A stretch of DNA of 11,360 bases from Gammaproteobacteria bacterium. Its GTDB lineage: Bacteria; Pseudomonadota; Gammaproteobacteria; Natronospirales; REEB76. The position numbers were made by a program, and so were the translations under genes. The DNA lies in NCBI GenBank assembly GCA_028871235.1, contig JAGWNO010000057.1:1-11360 (forward strand). The letters are read 5' to 3'. Within the stretch, counting starts at the first letter, position 1. Each line of letters opens with the position of its first letter. The notes under the pieces were generated by a model that saw only the letters and a program-made list of their open reading frames with translations, ran no database searches and was not told the DNA's origin. Below are positions 6,699 to 11,360 of this stretch, one piece after another.

Positions 6699-6704
6699 TA
6701 GAAT
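6699..6704 (+). promoter_or_regulatory. Candidate -10 element for ribH-nusB-thiL-pgpA
   Basis: TAGAAT matches five of six bases of the -10 consensus and lies 29 bp before the ribH start, after a hairpin-bearing 206-bp gap, a sensible site for a second promoter. The -35 region at 17-bp spacing (GGCACT, 6676-6681) is a poor match, so an activator or a weak promoter is implied if it is real. Confidence 0.4.
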
Positions 6705-6732
6705 AGGCGCGGTATCCCACAGGCTCTTTACC

Positions 6733-7209
6733 ATGGCTGGCATCCCCCGGACGATTGAAGGTGACAGTGCTGCCAACGGCGCGCGCGTGGCCGTCGTGGC
6801 CGCGCGCTTCAATGGCTTCGTGGTGGAGCGGCTGGTAAGCAGCGCTCTGCAGACCCTGCGGGCGCATGGTGTACGGGAAGAGAACCTGCTGCTGGTGCGC
6901 GTGCCGGGCGCCTTCGAGATTCCCCTCGCCGCGCGCAAACTGGCCGCCAGTGGCGGATACGATGCGGTGATCGCATTGGGTGCGGTAATCCGCGGTGAAA
7001 CCCCGCATTTCGATTACGTGGCCGGCGAATGTGCCCGTGGCCTCTCCCGGGTGATGCTCGACACGGGCGTGCCGGTGGCTTTCGGCGTGCTTACCTGCGA
7101 TACCGCGGAACAGGCGCTGGCGCGCGCCGGCGGCGAGGCCGGCAACAAGGGGACGGACGCGGCCCTGGCGGCGCTGGAGATGGCCAATCTGTTGCGGAAG
7201 GTGGGTTGA
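6733..7209 (+). CDS. ribH: 6,7-dimethyl-8-ribityllumazine synthase
   Basis: Condenses 5-amino-6-(D-ribitylamino)uracil with dihydroxybutanone phosphate from RibB, giving the lumazine substrate of RibE; relatives assemble into pentamers or 60-subunit capsids. The protein has 158 aa, close to E. coli RibH (156). Seen: VAARFNGFVVERL at 22-34, with the substrate-stacking aromatic Phe26; VRVPGAFEIPLAARKL at 55-70; ALGAVIRGETPHFDYV at 81-96, with catalytic His92; FGVLTCDTAEQALARAG at 117-133; and NKGTDAALAALEMANLL at 138-154. The start at 6733 is set by family length; only a weak AGG lies upstream. The frame is open back to 6616, but those extra residues have no family match and no good ribosome site. 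The gene is followed three bases later by nusB, the usual pair. Confidence 0.96.
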   Translation: MAGIPRTIEGDSAANGARVAVVAARFNGFVVERLVSSALQTLRAHGVREENLLLVRVPGAFEIPLAARKLAASGGYDAVIALGAVIRGETPHFDYVAGECARGLSRVMLDTGVPVAFGVLTCDTAEQALARAGGEAGNKGTDAALAALEMANLLRKVG

Positions 7210-7212
7210 TCC

Positions 7213-7671
7213 GTGGCCAACAACATCAAGCATGGCGCCCGCGCCCGCACCCGGGCACGCCGCCTCGCTCTGCAGGGCCTGTACCAATGGCAGCTTTCTG
7301 GGGTCTCCGCCGATGACATCATCGCTGAACTCGGTGCCCGCCGGAATAGCCGGGACACCGATACCGACTATTTTGCGGAACTGCTGCGCCGGGTGATTGC
7401 CGAAGATGCCGCCCTGGAGGCCATGTACGCTCCGCATCTCGACAGACCGCCGCAACAACTGGATCCCATCGAGCGCGGCATCCTGCTGCTGGGCACCTGC
7501 GAACTTCGTTCACGGCCCGATGTGCCATACCGTGTAGTTTTGAACGAAGCAGTGGAACTGGCCAAGGCCTTCGGTGCCGGGGAAAGCCACAAGTACATCA
7601 ATGCCGTACTGGACTGCATTGCCGCCGACTGCCGCAGCGCGGAGCATGCCGCACGTGGACGCGCTTCCTGA
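7213..7671 (+). CDS. nusB: Transcription antitermination protein NusB
   Basis: Binds boxA RNA together with NusE (ribosomal protein S10) in antitermination complexes, chiefly on rRNA operons. The protein has 152 aa, slightly longer than E. coli NusB (139). Seen: an Arg/Lys-rich N-terminus (residues 5-17, KHGARARTRARRL) expected at the RNA-binding face, ALQGLYQWQLSG, then the helical core with LDPIERGILLLGTCEL and VVLNEAVELAKAFGAGESH, and the family signature KYINAVLD. The start is GTG at 7213, three bases after ribH, with AAGG/GGTGGG (about 7198-7205) upstream; no in-frame ATG serves better. The tight spacing implies co-transcription with ribH and probably translational coupling. Confidence 0.96.
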   Translation: MANNIKHGARARTRARRLALQGLYQWQLSGVSADDIIAELGARRNSRDTDTDYFAELLRRVIAEDAALEAMYAPHLDRPPQQLDPIERGILLLGTCELRSRPDVPYRVVLNEAVELAKAFGAGESHKYINAVLDCIAADCRSAEHAARGRAS

Positions 7672-7685
7672 GAGGCATTCTCTGC

Positions 7686-8639
7686 ATGGATGAATTCGAT
7701 CTGATCCAGCGGTTCTTTGCGATGCAGCCGTTACGGCGGCCGGATGTGAGTCTCGGCATCGGCGACGATGCCGCTGTGCTGCGCGTACCGGACGGCCAGG
7801 AGCTGGTGGCCTCGGTGGACTCACTGGTGGCGGGGGTGCATTTCATCGAGACGATGGATGCGGAAGCCGTCGGTCATCGCGCACTGGCGGTCAATCTCAG
7901 TGATCTCGCCGCCATGGGTGCAGAGCCCGCCTGGGCACTGCTGGCGCTGAGCTTACCGGCGGCGGATGAAGGGTGGCTGGCGGGATTCGCCCGCGGATTC
8001 TTTGCGCTGGCCGGCCGCTACAGCGTGGCGCTGGTGGGCGGTAACACGGTGCGCGGCCCTTTGAGCATCACCGTCACGGTGCACGGTTTCGTGCCGCGCG
8101 GAATGGCCATCACGCGAGCCGGTGCGCGGCCCGGCGATCATATCTATGTTACCGGTGAATCCGGGGCCGCCGCCGCAGGTCTGCGTTGCTGGCAGGAGCA
8201 GGGTATGCGCGATCCGGACGATGTCCTGCTGCGCCGCTTCCTGCGGCCCGAGCCGCGCGTGCCGGCTGGACTCGCGCTGCGCGGTATTGCCAGCGCGGCC
8301 ATCGATGTTTCCGACGGTTTCACTGCTGATCTCGGCCATATACTTGTGGCGAGCGGCGCGGGGGCGAACGTTTCGTTGGAGTCACTGCCGCTTGCAGCGG
8401 CGGCGGTGGAACGGTTTGGCCGGGAAACCGCACTCCGCATGGCGCTCAGCAGCGGGGATGATTACGAATTGTGTTTCACCGTTCCGCCGCAGCGTCTGGC
8501 GCTGTTCGAAACACGCCGGCGAACACTCGACTGCGCAGCGACGCATATCGGTGAGATCAACGCCACCCGGAAGCTGCGCTGCGTGCGCCAGGACGGCTCG
8601 GACTGGGCAGAGTCTGCCGCCGGCTACAAGCACTTCTGA
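7686..8639 (+). CDS. thiL: Thiamine-monophosphate kinase
   Basis: ATP-dependent phosphorylation of thiamine monophosphate to thiamine diphosphate, the active cofactor; a PurM/HypE-superfamily fold. The protein has 317 aa (E. coli about 325). Seen: MDEFDLIQRFF at the N-terminus, metal/nucleotide motif GIGDDAAV (24-31), VDSLVAGVHF (44-53), GHRALAVNLSDLAAMGAEP (63-81), VGGNTVRGPLSITV (117-130), GARPGDHIYVTG (146-157), IDVSDGFTADLGHIL (206-220) and GDDYELCFTV (257-266). One residue stands out: the GGDT of E. coli-type ThiL reads GGNT here (Asn120), at a loop near the metal site; whether this is common in relatives I cannot check. The ATG at 7686 lies 14 bases after nusB with AGAGG (7671-7675) upstream. 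pgpA follows at once, as in E. coli. Confidence 0.96.
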   Translation: MDEFDLIQRFFAMQPLRRPDVSLGIGDDAAVLRVPDGQELVASVDSLVAGVHFIETMDAEAVGHRALAVNLSDLAAMGAEPAWALLALSLPAADEGWLAGFARGFFALAGRYSVALVGGNTVRGPLSITVTVHGFVPRGMAITRAGARPGDHIYVTGESGAAAAGLRCWQEQGMRDPDDVLLRRFLRPEPRVPAGLALRGIASAAIDVSDGFTADLGHILVASGAGANVSLESLPLAAAAVERFGRETALRMALSSGDDYELCFTVPPQRLALFETRRRTLDCAATHIGEINATRKLRCVRQDGSDWAESAAGYKHF

Positions 8640-8650
8640 GGGTGGAGTCC

Positions 8651-9139
8651 GTGTTGCAACGCCATACCCCGCGCCAGGTGTTCACCAATCCGGTGTATTT
8701 CTTCGCCTATGGTTTCGGTACGGGACTTTCTCCATGGGCGCCGGGCACCACCGGCACCCTCGCTGGCGTGGCGCTCTACATGCTGCTGTGGCCGGTAACC
8801 TACTGGCAGTATCTCATCGTCACGCTGACGCTGTTCATCGCCGGTATCTTCGTCTGCGGTTACACCGCCGCGAGACTGGGGGTGGAGGACCCGGCTGCCG
8901 TGAATTGGGACGAAGTAGCGGGTTACCTCATCACCATGGCGTTCGCACCCCGCGGACTGGCGTGGATGGCGCTGGGGTTCGTGCTGTTCCGTTTGTTTGA
9001 CATCGTCAAACCCTGGCCCATACGCTGGTTCGACCGCAATCTGAAAGGCGGCCTCGGCATCATGCTGGACGACCTGGTGGCGGCCATCTTCGCCGGCGTA
9101 TGCCTCTATATAGGTGTATTTATCTGGACGCGGGCCTGA
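8651..9139 (+). CDS. pgpA: Phosphatidylglycerophosphatase A
   Basis: Dephosphorylates phosphatidylglycerophosphate to phosphatidylglycerol at the inner membrane. The protein has about 162 aa (E. coli 172). Seen: GFGTGLSPWAPGTTGTLAGV (21-40), the family signature; hydrophobic segments at about 41-50 and 54-71; VNWDEVAGYLITM (84-96) with the conserved WDE; FRLFDIVKPWPIRWFD (113-128); and KGGLGIMLDDLVAA (132-145), whose acidic pair is conserved, followed by a last hydrophobic segment. There is no ATG near the N-terminus. GTG 8651 is preferred because GAGGG/GGAG (8638-8647) lies just upstream; GTG 8642 and TTG 8654 are alternatives, changing the N-terminus by one to three residues. It starts within 12 bases of the thiL stop, so the two are very likely co-transcribed. 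Confidence 0.93.
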   Translation: MLQRHTPRQVFTNPVYFFAYGFGTGLSPWAPGTTGTLAGVALYMLLWPVTYWQYLIVTLTLFIAGIFVCGYTAARLGVEDPAAVNWDEVAGYLITMAFAPRGLAWMALGFVLFRLFDIVKPWPIRWFDRNLKGGLGIMLDDLVAAIFAGVCLYIGVFIWTRA

Positions 9140-9146
9140 ATCAGTC

Positions 9147-9175
9147 TGGACTTGTTGGCCCTGCGGCTGTAAAAA
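9147..9175 (+). promoter_or_regulatory. Possible promoter of the kinase-CNB gene
   Basis: TGGACT (9147-9152) and TAAAAA (9170-9175) are separated by 17 bp, each matching four of six consensus bases, in the 64-bp gap after pgpA. The kinase start lies 29 bp beyond the -10-like site. This weak consensus match is offered because the gap is longer than the other gene junctions from ribH to pgpA. Confidence 0.25.
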
Positions 9176-9203
9176 TCCCTGCAGCACAGCAGACGGAGAG
9201 GCC

Positions 9204-10508
9204 ATGAACGCGCCGGCCAAGCTTGGCAAGTTCGTCATTACCCGGGAGCTTGGTCGGGGAACCACCGGCAGTGTCTATCTGTGCCACGATTCCTTTCTCG
9301 GCAAGGACGTGGCCATCAAGCTTTACAACATGGACGAGACGGTCTCCGAGCAGGAGGCCAGAACCCGCCGCAAGCTGTTCTTCAATGAAGCATACCTGGT
9401 CGGTAAGCTGAATCATCCCAACATCCTGCCCATCTACGATGCTGGCGAGGATGAGGGTCACTGCTATGTGGTCATGGAGTATGTGCGCGGTGCGCAACCG
9501 CTCACCGTCTTTTGCCTTCCAGACAACCTGCTGCCGGTGCGCAAAGTAGTGGAGGTGATATTCAAGTGTGCCAAGGCGCTTGATTACGCCCACCGCAACG
9601 GCTTGGTGCACCGCGACATCAAACCCGGCAACATCCTCATGACCGCGGACGGCGATGTGCGCATCGTGGACTTCGGCGTGGCCAAGATGGCAGGCAATGA
9701 ACAAGGTCAACTCAAGGGGCTGGTGGGCTCACCGAGCTATATGGCGCCGGAGCAGATGCGCCAGCAACCTTCCAACACGCAGGCCGACCTCTATTCCGTA
9801 GGCGTGGTGATGTACGAGCTGCTCACCGGCAAGCGGCCGTTCTACGGCGATAACCTGTCGCGACTGGTGCATCAGATCATCTATGCCACGCCGCCGCCGG
9901 TGCATCGCCTGCGTCCCGATGCGCCTGCCGTGCTCGAGGATATCGTCAACAGGGCGCTGGAGAAGGACCCGGCCAGGCGCTACAAGACTGGCATAGAATT
10001 CGCCGCCGATCTGACCCGTGCAGTGCGCACACTCGACAAGCTCTCGGAAGAAATGGTCGAGCAGGAGCGCTTCAACATGCTGCGCAGGCTGCGCTTCTTC
10101 CAGGATTTCTCCTATCCGGAGATCTATGAAGTGCTGCACGCCAGCCGCTGGCAGACCCATGCTGTCGAGGAACATATCGTCGTAGAAGGTGCGCTGGATG
10201 ACTGCTTTCTGATAATCGTGTTTGGCGATGCCGAAATGTGGCGGGGCGACCAATCCATCGGTCTGCTGCATGAGGGCGATTGTTTCGGCGAGAGCGTCTA
10301 TCTGGAACAGGGCCGCAGCACCGCGAGCATCACGGCTAAGACCGCGGTCACGGTGTTGCGCGTGAATGCCACGCTCATGGAGCAGGCTTCCATGCCCTGC
10401 CAATTGCGCTTCCACAAGGTTTTCCTCAGGATGCTGATCGAGCGGCTAGCCCGTCACCAATCCCAGGAGGAATCAGAGAAGAGAAAGGCAGCAAAGTCCA
10501 ACGTCTGA
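9204..10508 (+). CDS. Soluble Ser/Thr protein kinase with C-terminal cyclic-nucleotide-binding (CNB) domain
   Basis: A 434-aa two-domain protein. Kinase domain (about 10-275) has a full catalytic set: glycine loop GRGTTGSV (17-24), Lys39 in VAIKLY, helix-C Glu62, HRDIKPGN (136-143; catalytic Asp138, Asn143), DFG (156-158), APE (181-183), Asp195 and Arg259. A charged linker (about 278-292) leads to a CNB-like domain (about 297-415) with GDCFGESVYLEQGRSTASITA read in two parts: FGE (Glu363), then RSTAS (Arg371), matching the Glu/Arg pair that holds ribose and phosphate in cAMP/cGMP sensors. A terminal helix and a charged tail follow. No membrane helix, so cytoplasmic. The activation loop lacks the usual Thr-x-Thr; Ser176 and Ser178 remain. 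The start at 9204 has GGAG (9195-9198) five bases upstream; an earlier in-frame ATG at 9114 lies inside pgpA. Substrate and ligand are unknown. Confidence 0.92.
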   Translation: MNAPAKLGKFVITRELGRGTTGSVYLCHDSFLGKDVAIKLYNMDETVSEQEARTRRKLFFNEAYLVGKLNHPNILPIYDAGEDEGHCYVVMEYVRGAQPLTVFCLPDNLLPVRKVVEVIFKCAKALDYAHRNGLVHRDIKPGNILMTADGDVRIVDFGVAKMAGNEQGQLKGLVGSPSYMAPEQMRQQPSNTQADLYSVGVVMYELLTGKRPFYGDNLSRLVHQIIYATPPPVHRLRPDAPAVLEDIVNRALEKDPARRYKTGIEFAADLTRAVRTLDKLSEEMVEQERFNMLRRLRFFQDFSYPEIYEVLHASRWQTHAVEEHIVVEGALDDCFLIIVFGDAEMWRGDQSIGLLHEGDCFGESVYLEQGRSTASITAKTAVTVLRVNATLMEQASMPCQLRFHKVFLRMLIERLARHQSQEESEKRKAAKSNV

Positions 10509-10584
10509 AGTGCAAATTCATTGCCGCCACTGCGACGCGCATTCTCCGCATCGGGATGGAAACCGGCGGTCATAGCCTGCGCCA
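10509..10584. other. Convergent spacer between the kinase and folE2 genes
   Basis: The 76 bp between two convergent stop codons show no GC-rich hairpin followed by a T-run on either strand. A loose CCGCC/GGCGG pairing spans about 40 bases of loop and is not a credible terminator. Termination here, if any, would be Rho-dependent. Confidence 0.4.
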
Positions 10585-11360
10585 TCAACCGCGTGGTTGC
10601 GCGTCTTTGTCCTTTTCCACCATGGCGTAGGCCGAGTGGTTGTGGATCGATTCGAAGTTTTCCGATTCGACCACGTACGACTCGATGCGCTCATCCTTGT
10701 TGAGCACGGCGGCGACGTCGCGCACCATGTCTTCGACGAATTTCGGATTGTCGTAGGCGCGCTCGGTCACCAGCTTCTCGTCCGGACGCTTGAGCAGGCC
10801 GTAGAGCTCGCACGAAGCCTGTTTTTCCACCACGTCGACGATGTCCTCGATCCAGACGAAGCCGTTGGTGCGCGTCGTGACGGTGACGTGCGAGCGCTGG
10901 TTGTGCGCGCCGTAGTCGGATATTTTCTTCGAACACGGACACAGGCTGGTCACCGGCACCAGGACTTTCATGGCGAAACGCTGCTTGCCCTGGTCGATGT
11001 CGCCGATGAACGTAACGTCGTAGTCCATCAGGCTCTCGACCTTGGATACCGGCGCCGCCTTGTTGACGAAATAGGGAAAATTCATTTCGATGTGGCCGGA
11101 CTGCGCCTCGAGTTTTTCCATCATCTCGTCCAGCATGCGCTTGAAGGTATCGACCGAGATCTCGCGCTCGTGCGCGTTGAGGATCTCGACGAAGCGCGAC
11201 ATGTGCGTGCCCTTGAAATGATGCGGCAGGCGCACGTACATGTTGAAGGTGGCTATGGTGTGCTGCACGGCGCCCGTACGCTCGCTCACCTTGACCGGAT
11301 GGCGGATCGACTTGATGCCGACCTGGTCGATGGCGAGCCGACGCGTGTCCTTCGAACTTT
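10585..11360 (-). CDS. folE2: GTP cyclohydrolase I FolE2 (type IB), 5'-truncated by the window edge
   Basis: Converts GTP to dihydroneopterin triphosphate for folate and, in many bacteria, queuosine; FolE2 is the metal-flexible type IB enzyme unrelated in detail to zinc-dependent FolE. The frame is open from the stop at 10585 to the right edge (about 257 codons). The first visible residues, DTRRLAIDQVGIKSIRHPV, match the conserved FolE2 N-terminus, so only a short piece should be missing; the GTG at 11289 is internal and not the start. Further motifs: KGTHMSRFVEILN, DYDVTFIGD, SLCPCSKKISDYGAHNQRSH with the active-site cysteine region (codons about 10933-10941), CELYGLLKRPDEKLVTERAY, FVEDMVRDVA, and ENFESIHNHSAYA with the C-terminal histidines. 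It reads towards the kinase gene, so it is not part of the rib-nus-thi run. No regulatory DNA is visible because its start lies outside. Confidence 0.95.
   Translation of the reverse strand, partial: SSKDTRRLAIDQVGIKSIRHPVKVSERTGAVQHTIATFNMYVRLPHHFKGTHMSRFVEILNAHEREISVDTFKRMLDEMMEKLEAQSGHIEMNFPYFVNKAAPVSKVESLMDYDVTFIGDIDQGKQRFAMKVLVPVTSLCPCSKKISDYGAHNQRSHVTVTTRTNGFVWIEDIVDVVEKQASCELYGLLKRPDEKLVTERAYDNPKFVEDMVRDVAAVLNKDERIESYVVESENFESIHNHSAYAMVEKDKDAQPRG

Noticed and set aside
6616..6732. Longer RibH frame starting upstream at 6616
   Set aside because: The extra 39 residues would include the GC-rich hairpin and promoter-like region; the 158-aa form from 6733 fits the family length.
6527..6732. 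FMN (RFN) riboswitch before ribH, or elsewhere in the rib genes
   Set aside because: The conserved core blocks of the FMN aptamer were not recognisable here, in the nrdR-ribD gap or before ribBX; only simple hairpins are present.
9114..9203. Kinase start inside pgpA
   Set aside because: It would add 30 unrelated residues and overlap pgpA; ATG 9204 has a good GGAG at the right distance and begins just before the kinase fold.
1..11360. CRISPR array, tRNA/rRNA gene, insertion sequence or phage genes
   Set aside because: No regularly spaced repeats, no tRNA cloverleaf or rRNA sequence and no transposase or phage proteins were seen; the window is almost fully occupied by conserved genes.

Overview
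This GC-rich window reads as chromosomal DNA of a gammaproteobacterium. The gene order glyA-nrdR-ribD-ribE-ribB(X)-ribH-nusB-thiL-pgpA is the classic riboflavin/nusB cluster of that class. Protein lengths fit too: RibD at 367 aa equals my recollection of the E. coli length, and GlyA, ThiL, PgpA and RibH are close. The genus cannot be fixed by eye; a non-enteric, Pseudomonas/Chromatiales-like lineage is an inference from ribE and ribBX lying inside the cluster.

Layout. Left edge (11-496, minus): a small retropepsin-like/'ATP-dependent zinc protease' family protein, divergent from a complete class II-like histone deacetylase (AcuC-type) at 568-1521. Then glyA (1585-2853), a 174-bp spacer holding an inverted repeat, and nrdR (3028-3540). 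A 102-bp spacer with a compound hairpin rich in GTGAG units leads into the riboflavin block: ribD (3643-4746), ribE (4746-5360) and ribBX (5390-6526). A strong 9-bp hairpin follows ribBX. After a 206-bp leader come ribH (6733-7209), nusB (7213-7671), thiL (7686-8639) and pgpA (start near 8651, end 9139), all tightly packed. A soluble Ser/Thr kinase fused to a cyclic-nucleotide-binding (CNB) domain (9204-10508) follows. Converging on it from the right edge is folE2 (10585 to beyond 11360, minus), cut off at its N-terminus by the window end.

How the genes work together. RibD makes the ribitylaminouracil precursor, the RibB domain makes dihydroxybutanone phosphate, RibH joins them and RibE dismutates the product to riboflavin. 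The GTP cyclohydrolase II domain fused to RibB has lost its zinc cysteines, so the committing step must be encoded elsewhere. GlyA supplies one-carbon units, NrdR represses ribonucleotide reductase genes, NusB acts in antitermination, ThiL makes thiamine diphosphate, PgpA makes phosphatidylglycerol, and FolE2 starts folate/queuosine-type pterin synthesis from GTP. The least ordinary items are the kinase-CNB fusion, the palindromic element between nrdR and ribD, and the degenerate RibA domain. I did not find a clearly new multi-gene system; most of the window is conserved housekeeping DNA.
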